A DNA stretch of 54,338 nt, taken from the NCBI GenBank assembly GCA_964404505.1, contig CAYOKH010000004.1, positions 1 through 54,338 on the forward strand, written 5' to 3'. The stretch is from DAOMNN01 sp964404505. Its GTDB lineage: Bacteria > Pseudomonadota > Gammaproteobacteria > Burkholderiales > Rhodocyclaceae. Below, piece by piece: positions 1-8,384 of this stretch. The notes beneath the pieces were generated by a model. It had not been told where the DNA came from. It saw nothing but the letters and a program-made list of their open reading frames with translations, and did no database searches. Position numbers and translations under genes: made by a program. How positions within the stretch are numbered: position 1 is the first letter of the stretch; every line of letters begins with the position of its first letter.

Positions 1-355
1 CGGCCTTGGCCAGCAGCCCTGCCCGGGTGGCGAGCTCGGGTCTGGCCTCGGGCAGGGATAGCGGCTTGGGCGGGACTTCGACCCGCGTCGGGGGAGCCGG
101 TGGCGGCTCGGCCGGCGTTTGAGGCGCCGGCGGCGCCGCTCCCGGGGGGATCTCGTGCTCCGTGACGGTCGCTGGTTCGGCAATCGCCTGGTCGATCAGT
201 GCCACCGTGATCGGCGTATCGACGACGGGTTCGACCTGGGTGTCCGGTCGGGTCAAGGCGACTACGCCTGCGGCGTGGGCGAGGACGACCAGAACCAGGA
301 GCAGGCAGCGCTCGCGTGCGCCCGGTGGAGCAGGCACGTCTCTCGCTACGAGCAT
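1..355 (-). CDS. tonB: TonB-family energy transducer, N-terminal part (runs off the left edge)
   Basis: Reading from the ATG at 355 the frame stays open to base 1. It encodes a short cytoplasmic start, one hydrophobic anchor at about residues 18-38 (CLLLVLVVLAHAAGVVAL) and then a periplasmic stretch very rich in Pro, Ala, Glu and Val (PPGAAPPAPQTPAEPPPAPP). That is the layout of TonB, which couples the proton motive force through ExbB/ExbD to outer-membrane siderophore or haem receptors. The conserved C-terminal receptor-contacting domain lies outside the window, so family membership rests on architecture only. A bacterioferritin-like microgene lies 28 bp upstream on the same strand, which fits an iron locus. 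No strong Shine-Dalgarno precedes the ATG. Confidence 0.75.
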   Translation of the reverse strand, partial: MLVARDVPAPPGARERCLLLVLVVLAHAAGVVALTRPDTQVEPVVDTPITVALIDQAIAEPATVTEHEIPPGAAPPAPQTPAEPPPAPPTRVEVPPKPLSLPEARPELATRAGLLAKA

Positions 356-383
356 TGATCGAGCGCTCGGGGGTGGGCGAACG

Positions 384-542
384 TCAATGGCGGGCGTCGG
401 CCGGTTGCGGGCACGAGAACCCCTCGCGGACCAGCACGTGCTCGGCGAGGCGGCGGGCGTGCCGGAAACACCGGCTGAACGCGGTCAGCCCGAGGGTACG
501 CTGCCTGTTCCGGTGCTGGATGACTTTCCTGTTGCCTTTCAT
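384..542 (-). pseudogene. Bacterioferritin N-terminus relic or derived 52-aa microprotein
   Basis: This 52-codon frame starts with MKGNRKVIQHRNRQ and continues with FRHARRL. From family knowledge, bacterioferritin begins MKGxxKVIxxLN followed by NELTAINQYFLHARM, so the spacing and the signature residues M-K-G-K-V-I-N-L-A-F-HAR are kept. The ferroxidase-site region NEL has become LGL, so the glutamate ligand is lost, and the frame ends after 52 codons instead of about 155. A GGAG Shine-Dalgarno-like sequence about 9 nt before the ATG survives. It may be a decayed bfr copy or a small protein descended from one. It precedes tonB by 28 bp on the same strand. The homology is recognised by eye and has not been aligned. 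Confidence 0.5.
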
Positions 543-603
543 GGTCGGGTCTCCGCTTCAAGTGGGAACATGCCTGATGGGCCGTGCAAGGCGCGATCAG
601 GGA

Positions 604-1983
604 TCAGCGTTCGGTCAATCGCCGCAGCGCGGACGCCGCGTCGATCTGTCCGCTGCGCGCGAATGCTTCGACGTTGTCCTCGATGCGGTCGGGGTCGTAA
701 ACATAATTCACCATGAGTCCCCATGACTGGGCCATCCCCTTCTCCGAGGTGTCGGCGAGCCAGTTGATCCGCTCCACCCGCGCGCCATTGCCGAGATGGA
801 AGCGAGCGACCGGATCGAGGGGCTTGTCGCCGCTTTTCTCGTTGAACAGGTAGTTTGCCGCAACCCGCATGAGCGGTTCCCTGAGCAGCCTCGAGCGCGC
901 AGGATCGCCCTTCCAAGTAGTGTCTCCGCCGAGCAGCGTGTCCAGTTCGGGTGACTGCGGACCGTCGATGCCTGCCTCGGCCAGGCGCTTCCAGTCGCTG
1001 GACGTGAGACCGTTCCGCACCCGGTCGCGATTGCGCTCGACCCAGCGCCTCAACCCGGGAATCGGCGACAGGGTTGCGAAGGTTTTCAGCCGGGGGAAGT
1101 CACGCTGGAGGTCGTCGACGACGCGCTTGAGCAGAAAGTTGCCGAAGGACACGCCGCGAAGGCCCGCCTGGGTGTTGCTGATCGAGTAGAAGATCGCGGT
1201 TGTGGCCCGGTGTGCGTCGAACACCGGTGCGCTCTCATCGAGCAGTTTCTGGACGTTGTCGGCGAGATCCTCGAGCAGCGCAACCTCCACGAAGATCAGC
1301 GGTTCCATCGGCATGCGCGGGTGGAAGAACGCATAGCACCGCCGGTCCGAGTCCAGACGGTTCTTGAGATCCTTCCACGACGATATCTCATGTACCGCCT
1401 CGTACTCGACGATCTTCTCGAGCAGGGCCGCGGGTGAACTCCAGGTCAGACGCGACAGTTCGAGGAAACCGACGTCGAACCAGGCCGTGAGCCGTGCTTC
1501 GAGTTCGCGGTCCAGCGCCTGGAGATTCCTGTCTTCGCGCAGGTAGCGAAGCAGGTCGGCACGCAGATCGACCAGGAACTTGACCCCCTGCGGGATTGCG
1601 TTGAACTGGGTCAGAATGCGGATGCGCGACGAACGCATCGCCGCGCGAAGCTGCGCTTCGGCGTCCCACTGCCCGTCCGAGCCGATTGCCGCCTGATAGA
1701 CGTGATGTGCGGCGGCGATGCGCTCCGGATCGGGACCGAACTCGAGTGCGATCATGCGCAGGAAGGCATGCCGTCCCTCGTCGTCGAGGCTCAGATAGGT
1801 TTGTGCCAGCATTGCGGCACGCTGCCGGGTCGATACCTCGCCCCCGAGTTGCTCGGCGCACTCCTGCAACTGCTGACGCAGCCGGGCCTGCACTTTCTCG
1901 GGAGTCTCGCCGCCAAGGCCGGTGGCGCTGGCGACCATCTCGCGCACCTTGGAAAGGCTTCTGGCAACCAGTCCGGTGGGCAT
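604..1983 (-). CDS. mcd: Malonyl-CoA decarboxylase
   Basis: This enzyme converts malonyl-CoA to acetyl-CoA and CO2, for malonate use or control of the malonyl-CoA pool. The 459-aa product has the usual two-part layout: a helical N-terminal domain (to about residue 150) and a GCN5-acetyltransferase-like catalytic domain. Family hallmarks are visible: ATLSPIPGLRRW, which holds the conserved serine, and ARFHLGNGA, with the catalytic histidine near residue 396, followed by INWLADTSEKG and GLMVNYVYD. The start at 1983 (MPTGLVARSLSK) is chosen because AGGAG lies at ideal spacing; the frame is open further upstream but without homology. No malonate transporter or malonyl-CoA synthetase is adjacent. 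It is divergent from the sensor kinase gene that starts near 2086. Confidence 0.93.
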   Translation of the reverse strand: MPTGLVARSLSKVREMVASATGLGGETPEKVQARLRQQLQECAEQLGGEVSTRQRAAMLAQTYLSLDDEGRHAFLRMIALEFGPDPERIAAAHHVYQAAIGSDGQWDAEAQLRAAMRSSRIRILTQFNAIPQGVKFLVDLRADLLRYLREDRNLQALDRELEARLTAWFDVGFLELSRLTWSSPAALLEKIVEYEAVHEISSWKDLKNRLDSDRRCYAFFHPRMPMEPLIFVEVALLEDLADNVQKLLDESAPVFDAHRATTAIFYSISNTQAGLRGVSFGNFLLKRVVDDLQRDFPRLKTFATLSPIPGLRRWVERNRDRVRNGLTSSDWKRLAEAGIDGPQSPELDTLLGGDTTWKGDPARSRLLREPLMRVAANYLFNEKSGDKPLDPVARFHLGNGARVERINWLADTSEKGMAQSWGLMVNYVYDPDRIEDNVEAFARSGQIDAASALRRLTER

Positions 1984-2085
1984 CGTGGGTACTCCTGAAA
2001 AACGCTGGGTCGATAGTCCCGGTCGGGGAATCCACCGGCACGGATTATCATTGTGACTGATGGATTCGCGACGGGACAAGTTTCG

Positions 2086-3354
2086 ATGGCCTATCCGTAT
2101 CGATGGCTTCCTCGCAGCGCGGCAGGACAGGCGCTGCTTCTCGCATGCGCATACGCCGTCGCCATGCTGCCCCTGATCACGCATGCCGCTGCGTGGCCGA
2201 GCGCCGGGGCAGTATCGATGTTGTCGCTTGGCGGGGTGGCGGTGTGCTGGGGCGCACTGCGCATCGGCTTCGCCATGCGGGAGCGTAGCGTGGCGCAGAG
2301 GCTCTCGGCGGCGGAGCGCGATCTGCTCGCCAGCGAGACGCGCCTGAGGCTCGCCATGGAGGCGACAGGCATCGGACTCTGGGATTATCGCCCCGGCGAG
2401 GAGGCGGTCGGCAGCAACGACGAGGTCGCGCGCATGCTCGGCTACGCGCCCGAGACTTTCAGCGAGACGCGTGCGGCGTTCGTGGAGCGTCTCCATCCCG
2501 ATGACCGTGAGTCAGTCCGCGCTGCCTTCCGGGACTATCTCCTGGGGCAGCGCACCGATTACAGCCGCGAGTTCCGCATGCGAACCCGCGCGGGCGGCTA
2601 TCGATGGTTTCGTTCGGTCGGACAGATCGTGGAGCGCGATGCGGACGGTCAACCCCTGAGAGTCGTCGGTACTTACCTGGATATCACCAGCCAGATCGAG
2701 TCGATGAGACGTCTGGGCGAGCTGTCGGCGCGCCTGCTTGCGGTACAGGAAGATGAACGGGGCAAGCTTGCGCGTGAGTTGCATGACGAATTCGGACAGC
2801 AGCTCACGGCGATCAAGTTCAATCTGCACGCGCTTGGGCGGGAACTCCTGTCGGACGCCGCGCGCGACCGCCTCGCGGACTGCCGCACCAGTGTCGAGCA
2901 CACGCTCGAGGCGATTCGCAGTCGCGCACTCGACCTGCGGCCACCGATGCTCGACGACCTGGGTCTGTATCCGGCGCTCGAGTGGTACTGTCGCCGACAA
3001 CAGGAGCGCAGCGGCCTGCGCGTCACGCTTGCGGCGGCTCCGGAATTGGGGCGCGTGCCCGAAATGCTTGAAACGACGGCCTTCCGCGTCGTGCAGGAAG
3101 CGGTCAACAACGCCTTGCAGCATGCGGCCGGCAAGGAGGTGACCGTGGCGGTCGGGCGCGAGGGCAACTGCCTCGTCGCGGAGGTTGGTGATGACGGCAA
3201 GGGCTTTGACGCCGGAACGGCGATGGACGGAACGCGGGGTTTCGGCCTGAGCGCAATGAGGGAGCGAGTTAGTCTGGCGGGCGGAGACCTGGAAGTGCGC
3301 TCCGACCCCGGAGCCGGCACGCGCATCGTGGCCCGGCTGCCCTTGCCGGAGTAA
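2086..3354 (+). CDS. Membrane sensor histidine kinase, NarL/DegS type, with PAS domain
   Basis: The 422-aa protein has two N-terminal membrane segments (about residues 12-35 and 45-62), a PAS domain with PAC tail (about 85-210; GIGLWDYRPGEEAVG, then TYLDITSQIE), a HisKA_3 dimerisation/phosphoacceptor helix (QEDERGKLARELHDEFGQQL, with His in RELHDE) and a HATPase domain (N box VVQEAVNNALQHA, G boxes DDGKGFD and GFGLSAMRERV). HisKA_3 kinases phosphorylate LuxR-type regulators, and such a regulator starts 6 bp downstream, so the two form a pair. The ligand is unknown. An alternative GTG start lies at 2053; the ATG at 2086 is preferred because a GGGACAAG sequence sits upstream. Confidence 0.88.
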   Translation: MAYPYRWLPRSAAGQALLLACAYAVAMLPLITHAAAWPSAGAVSMLSLGGVAVCWGALRIGFAMRERSVAQRLSAAERDLLASETRLRLAMEATGIGLWDYRPGEEAVGSNDEVARMLGYAPETFSETRAAFVERLHPDDRESVRAAFRDYLLGQRTDYSREFRMRTRAGGYRWFRSVGQIVERDADGQPLRVVGTYLDITSQIESMRRLGELSARLLAVQEDERGKLARELHDEFGQQLTAIKFNLHALGRELLSDAARDRLADCRTSVEHTLEAIRSRALDLRPPMLDDLGLYPALEWYCRRQQERSGLRVTLAAAPELGRVPEMLETTAFRVVQEAVNNALQHAAGKEVTVAVGREGNCLVAEVGDDGKGFDAGTAMDGTRGFGLSAMRERVSLAGGDLEVRSDPGAGTRIVARLPLPE

Positions 3355-3359
3355 GACCG

Positions 3360-4025
3360 ATGACGTACCGCGTGCTTCTCGTCGACGACCATGCGCTGGT
3401 GCGCAGTGGCCTGAAGGCGCTGATTGCCGGATTTCCGGGTTTCGAGGTCGTCGGCGAGGCGTCCGACGGACGTGAGGCTGTGGAGCAGGCGCGTGCGCTC
3501 GTACCCGACATCGTCGTGATGGACATTACCATGCCGGGTCTCAACGGCCTCGATGCGACCGCGCGAATTCGCAGGAGCATGCCCGGCTGCGCGATCCTGG
3601 TCCTGTCCATGCACACCGTCGAGCGCTACGTGACCGAGGCACTGCAGGCCGGCGCTTCCGGATACGTGATCAAGGATGCCGCGCCCGAGGAGCTCGAGCG
3701 CGCGCTTGCCGCAATCGGGCGCGGGCGCCGCTACCTGTCCTCGTCGCTTGCGCTCGAACTTCCGGACGATCTCGCCGGACACCGCCCGGCGCGGACGCCG
3801 GCGGCATTGACCCCGGGCCACGGGGTGCTGACGAGTCGGCAGCGGGAGATACTGCAACTGATCGCCGAGGGTCGAAGCACGCGGGAGATCGGGGAGCGTT
3901 TGTGCATAAGCATCAAGACCGTCGAGACCCATCGGGCGCAACTCATGCAACGGCTCGGGATATTCGATGTCGCCGGCCTCACCCGACACGCGATCCGTGT
4001 CGGACTCGTATCCCCGGATGACTGA
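3360..4025 (+). CDS. Response regulator, REC plus LuxR/NarL-type HTH
   Basis: The 221-aa protein starts with a receiver domain (VLLVDDHALVRSGLKAL; phospho-acceptor Asp in IVVMDITMPGLNG; conserved Lys in YVIKDA) and ends with a GerE/LuxR helix-turn-helix (LTSRQREILQLIAEGRSTRE, then SIKTVETHRAQLMQRLGI). A short Ala/Pro-rich linker (about residues 140-158) joins them. It lies 6 bp after the histidine kinase gene and is almost certainly its partner and co-transcribed. Targets are not evident; the divergent mcd gene and the downstream receiver-like gene are candidates by proximity only. Confidence 0.92.
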   Translation: MTYRVLLVDDHALVRSGLKALIAGFPGFEVVGEASDGREAVEQARALVPDIVVMDITMPGLNGLDATARIRRSMPGCAILVLSMHTVERYVTEALQAGASGYVIKDAAPEELERALAAIGRGRRYLSSSLALELPDDLAGHRPARTPAALTPGHGVLTSRQREILQLIAEGRSTREIGERLCISIKTVETHRAQLMQRLGIFDVAGLTRHAIRVGLVSPDD

Positions 4026-4163
4026 ATCGTCGCGGGGACGAAAGATCCGACGCATCCCGGAAAACCTTGGCGTCATTGTCATCGCCGCTCGATGATGATA
4101 TATGTCAGTTCCATGAAGGCATGGCGGATGGCTCCCCGATCAGGTCACGTTTCGACTGCATCC

Positions 4164-4544
4164 ATGAGTGGTCATGCGTTCCGTGTGCTGCTGGCTGCGC
4201 CACCGCAGGCAGGTGACTGCGTGGCCTCGTCGTCCTGGGGGATGTCGCCTGGATTGCATCTTGCGGGTCGCGCGGAAACCGAAAGCGATGCGGTGAAACA
4301 GTATCTGAGACTGCACCCCGACGCACTCGTGCTCGACTGGCGCCTTGCGGTGGACGAACCCGCGCGACTCATCGGCGTGCTGCGGCGGATGGTCGCGGAT
4401 GCCCGGGTCATTGCAGTCGTACCGGATCTGGAGTCGACTCCGGCCCGCGCTGCCCGCGCGCTGGGCGCGAGCGTCATCGTCACGCTGCCCGATCTTTCCC
4501 GTACCTTGCTCGCGATGGCGCGGCATATGGCACGCCGCAACTGA
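4164..4544 (+). CDS. Degenerate receiver-like protein
   Basis: The product of about 126 aa looks like a stand-alone receiver fold: a first strand FRVLLAAPP, a possible acceptor Asp in ALVLDWRLA, a strand VIAVVP, and a late strand VIVTLPDLSRTLL. The acidic pair normally near the N-terminus (DD) is missing and the conserved Lys of strand 5 appears as Thr (IVTLP), so phosphotransfer by the usual mechanism is doubtful. It follows the two-component pair on the same strand after a 138-bp gap, which suggests an accessory to that system. Starts at 4092, 4113 or 4128 in the same frame are possible; none has a good Shine-Dalgarno, and 4164 was picked because the fold begins just after it. Confidence 0.6.
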   Translation: MSGHAFRVLLAAPPQAGDCVASSSWGMSPGLHLAGRAETESDAVKQYLRLHPDALVLDWRLAVDEPARLIGVLRRMVADARVIAVVPDLESTPARAARALGASVIVTLPDLSRTLLAMARHMARRN

Positions 4545-4593
4545 GCGCCGGGCGGACTCGAGCCCCGGCACGCGGACCGCGGCGATTCGTCGC

Positions 4594-5379
4594 TCAGCGT
4601 GTGCTTGACCGCGCGAGCATCCAGACGCCGACGACGACCATGGGTACGCTCAACCACTGTGCTGTCGACAGGCCCATGGCCAAGGTTCCGAAAATTCCGG
4701 GATCGGGTGTGCGAAAGAACTCGGCCACGAAGCGCAGGCTGCCATAACCGATCAGAAATACCGCGGATACGGACTTGACCGGGCGCGGCCGTGCGGCATA
4801 CACCCACAGGATCGCAAACAGCAGCAGACCCTCGCCGGCAGCCTGGTACAGCTGCGACGGGTGACGCGGAACGGCATCGACCCAGGGAAAGATCATCGCC
4901 CATGGCAGATCCATCGTGACCGGGCGGCCCCACAGTTCGCCGTTGATGAAATTGCCGATACGGCCTGCCGCAAGTCCGGTGGGTATGAGGGGTGCGATAA
5001 AGTCGGTGATCTGCCAGAAGCTCTTCGTGACGTGGCGACCGTAGAGCCACATGGCGACCAACACGCCGATGAAGCCACCATGGAAACTCATGCCGCCCTT
5101 CCAGATGGCAAAGATTTCCAGCGGATTCGACAGGTAGTAGCCGGGCTGGAAGAAGATGACCTCACCGAGGCGCCCACCGATGACCACGCCGAGCATTCCG
5201 TACAGCAACATGTCGTCGATGTGCCGCGCCGTCCAGCCCAGGTCCGGGCGTCGCGCTGCATGCAGGCGTCCGAGCACGACGAACAGGATGAAGGCGATCA
5301 GGTACATCAGTCCGTACCAATGAACCGATAGCGGGCCGATGGAGATCGCGACTGGGTCGAACTGGGGGTGGGTCAGCAT
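4594..5379 (-). CDS. lgt: Prolipoprotein diacylglyceryl transferase
   Basis: Lgt transfers diacylglycerol from phosphatidylglycerol to the lipobox cysteine of prolipoproteins, in the inner membrane. The 261-aa product has the expected length and about seven membrane segments. The family signature is present as GRIGNFINGELWGRP, and GGRLGEVIFF, MSFHGGFIG and the C-terminal GYGSLRFVAEFFR match the conserved Arg/His/Glu motifs. It runs in the same direction as yceH, 39 bp downstream of it, in an arrangement (ilvD divergent from yceH-lgt) recalled from betaproteobacterial genomes. Confidence 0.97.
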   Translation of the reverse strand: MLTHPQFDPVAISIGPLSVHWYGLMYLIAFILFVVLGRLHAARRPDLGWTARHIDDMLLYGMLGVVIGGRLGEVIFFQPGYYLSNPLEIFAIWKGGMSFHGGFIGVLVAMWLYGRHVTKSFWQITDFIAPLIPTGLAAGRIGNFINGELWGRPVTMDLPWAMIFPWVDAVPRHPSQLYQAAGEGLLLFAILWVYAARPRPVKSVSAVFLIGYGSLRFVAEFFRTPDPGIFGTLAMGLSTAQWLSVPMVVVGVWMLARSSTR

Positions 5380-5418
5380 CGTGCGGGCGAGTCCGGAGCG
5401 AGGGGGTTTGTCGAGGTC

Positions 5419-6108
5419 TTATTCGAACTGCGCGCGAAAGCGCTCGAAATCGCTGCGCAGCCTGTCGACCTCCTCACGCAGACGCCGTACCTCGTCCTCG
5501 AGTTCCGAGGTGCGTCCGCGTGCGGACGAATGCGCGACTGTGGCCGCTGCCGAGCTTCCGGGGCATTCCGCTATGGCACTGCGCCCGCCCAGCAGGTGCG
5601 CGAAGCGGGTTTCCTTGGTACCGGCCATGCGCGGCAGGGGCGTCACCATGGGCGGGAACTTGTCCGCGAGATGTTCGAGCACGGCTTCCACCGCCTGGAT
5701 GTCCGCGAACGCGTGCATGCGGTCGGTACGCTGGCGGATCTCGCCGGGGGTCTGCGGCCCGCGCAGCATCAGCACGGCGATCACCGCCTGCGCATCCGGC
5801 GGAAGGGAATGGCGCAGGCGCACCAGATGTTCGTACTTGGCCACGCGGGCAGTGGCAGAGTCGCGCCTTGACACGAGCTTGCGGTGCACAAGGCGGTCGA
5901 CCGCATCCTGCACGCTGTCCTGGTCCAGGGTCATCACGGGATCGCGCCCGGTAAGCTGATTGCAGCCGGTGATGATCGCGTTGATGGACAGGGGATACGC
6001 ATCCGGTGTTACAAAAGCCTTTTCGATCAGCACGCCCAGCACCCTGATCTCGACCGGGTCGAGATCGAAGCCGTCATCGGCATTCCGGATCGGGTCGTTG
6101 TCGCTCAT
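5419..6108 (-). CDS. yceH: YceH family protein (DUF480)
   Basis: The 229-aa protein begins with a tandem winged-helix region typical of DUF480/YceH (LDPVEIRVLGVLIEKAFVTP, LSINAIITGCNQLTGRDPVM, KLVSRRDSATARVAKYEHL). Its tail (residues 195-229) is a coiled-coil (SELEDEVRRLREEVDRLRSD). The biochemical function of the family is not settled; the winged helices suggest DNA or protein contact. The start at 6108 follows an AGGAAC Shine-Dalgarno-like sequence. It is divergent from ilvD across 178 bp and is probably co-transcribed with lgt. Confidence 0.9.
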   Translation of the reverse strand: MSDNDPIRNADDGFDLDPVEIRVLGVLIEKAFVTPDAYPLSINAIITGCNQLTGRDPVMTLDQDSVQDAVDRLVHRKLVSRRDSATARVAKYEHLVRLRHSLPPDAQAVIAVLMLRGPQTPGEIRQRTDRMHAFADIQAVEAVLEHLADKFPPMVTPLPRMAGTKETRFAHLLGGRSAIAECPGSSAAATVAHSSARGRTSELEDEVRRLREEVDRLRSDFERFRAQFE

Positions 6109-6286
6109 GCGTTCCTGTTCTCGGGGAAGGCTTGGGACAGTGCGCTTTACGCGGCTGCCCAGACTGAAACACGAATGATAGCCGACTCGGTCCGACGGAT
6201 CGTCGAGTTCGGTTAGAATGAACATATGCACTGTCGGCAGAAGCGGCCGACGGTGCCTGTGGAATACCGCCTGAGCCGAGGACATC

Positions 6287-8137
6287 ATGCCCCAGTACCG
6301 TTCCCGCACTTCGACCGCCGGTCGCAACATGGCCGGTGCGCGCGCTCTTTGGCGCGCCACCGGGATGAAGGACGGCGACTTCGAAAAACCCATCATCGCA
6401 ATCGCCAACAGCTTCACCCAGTTCGTGCCTGGCCACGTGCATCTCAAGGATCTCGGCCAGCTCGTCGCACGCGAGATTGAAGCGGCCGGCGGCGTTGCCA
6501 AAGAGTTCAACACCATCGCGGTCGATGACGGGATCGCGATGGGCCATGGGGGCATGCTCTACTCGCTGCCCTCGCGCGAACTGATCGCCGACAGCGTCGA
6601 GTACATGTGCAATGCGCACACCGCAGACGCGCTGGTGTGCATATCCAACTGCGACAAGATCACCCCGGGAATGCTGATGGCCGCGTTGCGCCTCAACATC
6701 CCGGCAGTCTTCGTTTCCGGTGGGCCGATGGAAGCGGGCAAGGTCAAGTGGGAGGCGAAGGTCTATGCGGTCGATCTCGTCGACGCCATGGTCAAGGCCG
6801 GCGACAGCGCCTGCTCGGACGAAGAGGTCGCGGAAATCGAACGTTCGGCCTGCCCGACCTGCGGCTCCTGCTCCGGGATGTTCACCGCGAATTCGATGAA
6901 CTGCCTCACCGAGGCACTGGGGCTGGCGCTTCCCGGAAACGGTACGGTGCTTGCAACGCATGCGGACCGCCGCGAACTGTTTCTGAACGCGGGGCGCACC
7001 ATCGTTCAGCTGGCGCGGCGCTATTACGAGAAGGATGATGCATCGGTGCTGCCGCGCTCGATCGCCAGCTTCAAGGCGTTCGAGAACGCGATGACGCTCG
7101 ATGTGGCGATGGGGGGGTCGACCAATACGGTGCTGCATCTGCTGGCGGCGGCACGCGAGGCCGGCGTCGATTTCACGATGAAGGACATCGACCGCATTTC
7201 GCGCCGGATCCCGTGCCTGTGCAAGGTCGCTCCAGCGGTGCCCGACGTCCATGTCGAGGATGTGCATCGTGCCGGTGGCGTCATGGGCATCCTCGGCGAA
7301 CTTGACCGCGCCGGCCTGCTTCACACCGATGTACCCACGGTGCACAGCAAGACCATGGCCGAGTCCCTGCGCCGATGGGACGTGATGCAGGCCCATGACA
7401 CGTCGGTGTTCGACTTCTTTCGTGCCGCACCGGGGGGGGTGCCGACGCAGCAGGCATTCTCGCAGGACCGGCGCTGGAACGAACTCGACATGGATCGGAC
7501 CAGAGGTGTGATTCGCGACCGGGCCAATGCGTTCACCCAGGATGGTGGCCTGGCGGTTCTCTACGGGAACGTCGCCGAGAAGGGCTGCATCGTCAAGACC
7601 GCCGGTGTCGACGAATCGATCTGGACCTTCAGCGGGCGGGCACGCGTGTTCGAAAGTCAGGAGGATGCGGTCGCCGCTATCCTCGCCGATCGCATCGTGG
7701 CGGGAGATGTCGTGGTGATCCGCTACGAGGGTCCGAAGGGCGGCCCCGGCATGCAGGAAATGCTCTATCCGACCAGTTATCTGAAGTCCAAGGGACTGGG
7801 CAAGGAATGTGCGCTGCTCACCGACGGTCGATTCTCGGGTGGCACGTCCGGCCTCTCGATCGGTCACGCATCCCCGGAAGCGGCGTGCGGTGGTGCGATT
7901 GCGTTGATCGAGGAGGGCGATGCGATCGAGATCGACATCCCGGCCCGGCGCATTCATCTGGCGATCTCCGGCGACGAGCTTGCGGCACGTCGTGCGGCGA
8001 TGGAGCGCAAGGGCGCCGGAGCCTGGAAACCGGTCTCGCGTGACCGGGTCGTGTCTGCGGCGCTGCAGGCCTATGCTGCCCTGACCACCAGTGCCGACAC
8101 CGGGGCGGTGCGCGATGTCGATCAGCTGCGGCGCTGA
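6287..8137 (+). CDS. ilvD: Dihydroxy-acid dehydratase
   Basis: IlvD dehydrates 2,3-dihydroxy-isovalerate and -methylvalerate to the 2-keto acids of valine and isoleucine. The 616-aa length is that of the long, E. coli-like form. Cluster-binding cysteines and signatures are visible: CISNCDKITPGM, SACPTCGSCSGMFTANSMNC and, near the C-terminus, LTDGRFSGGTSGLSIGHASP. Whether the cluster is 4Fe-4S or 2Fe-2S cannot be told from sequence by eye. A TAGAAT -10-like element at 6214-6219 could give a leader of about 60 nt; no good -35 is visible. Confidence 0.98.
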   Translation: MPQYRSRTSTAGRNMAGARALWRATGMKDGDFEKPIIAIANSFTQFVPGHVHLKDLGQLVAREIEAAGGVAKEFNTIAVDDGIAMGHGGMLYSLPSRELIADSVEYMCNAHTADALVCISNCDKITPGMLMAALRLNIPAVFVSGGPMEAGKVKWEAKVYAVDLVDAMVKAGDSACSDEEVAEIERSACPTCGSCSGMFTANSMNCLTEALGLALPGNGTVLATHADRRELFLNAGRTIVQLARRYYEKDDASVLPRSIASFKAFENAMTLDVAMGGSTNTVLHLLAAAREAGVDFTMKDIDRISRRIPCLCKVAPAVPDVHVEDVHRAGGVMGILGELDRAGLLHTDVPTVHSKTMAESLRRWDVMQAHDTSVFDFFRAAPGGVPTQQAFSQDRRWNELDMDRTRGVIRDRANAFTQDGGLAVLYGNVAEKGCIVKTAGVDESIWTFSGRARVFESQEDAVAAILADRIVAGDVVVIRYEGPKGGPGMQEMLYPTSYLKSKGLGKECALLTDGRFSGGTSGLSIGHASPEAACGGAIALIEEGDAIEIDIPARRIHLAISGDELAARRAAMERKGAGAWKPVSRDRVVSAALQAYAALTTSADTGAVRDVDQLRR

Positions 8138-8152
8138 AGGCCGAGCGTATTC

Positions 8153-8181
8153 TTGACCGTCGGTCGACCGCCAACTAGTAT
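8153..8181 (+). promoter_or_regulatory. Sigma70-type promoter of the TIGR02449/zapA unit
   Basis: TTGACC at 8153-8158 and TAGTAT at 8176-8181 are separated by exactly 17 bp. The predicted transcription start is at about 8188, directly at the ATG at 8189, so the mRNA would be leaderless or nearly so. The spacer contains the palindrome GGTCGACC. Confidence 0.75.
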
Positions 8182-8188
8182 CGCGCAC

Positions 8189-8383
8189 ATGGACAGCGAA
8201 CTATCTCAGCTCGAGAGTCAGCTCGAACAGTTGATCGGTCTGTACGAGGCAGGCAAGGCGGAGGCGCGCGAGTTGCGCATGCGCATTGCCGCGCTCGAAG
8301 CGGAGAACCGCCAACTCGCACGGAAGGTGAGGATGGCCACCGAGAAACTCGAGGCCCTGCTCGAGCGAATTCCGGAGACCTGA
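8189..8383 (+). CDS. TIGR02449-family coiled-coil protein (ZapB-like position)
   Basis: A 64-aa, nearly all-helical protein with heptad-like spacing (LSQLESQLEQLIGLYEAGKA, then LRMRIAALEAENRQLARKV). Small coiled-coil proteins of this family regularly sit directly before zapA and are often annotated as TIGR02449 or ZapB-like; a role at the division ring is inferred from position and shape. The stop codon is 1 bp from the GTG of zapA, so the pair is co-translated. There is no Shine-Dalgarno; the -10 element is 8 nt upstream of the ATG. Confidence 0.8.
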   Translation: MDSELSQLESQLEQLIGLYEAGKAEARELRMRIAALEAENRQLARKVRMATEKLEALLERIPET

Positions 8384-8384
8384 C

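Noticed and set aside
6074..8188. 704-codon minus-strand open frame opposite ilvD
   Set aside because: ilvD is certain on the other strand; the antisense product has no recognisable domain and typical shadow composition.
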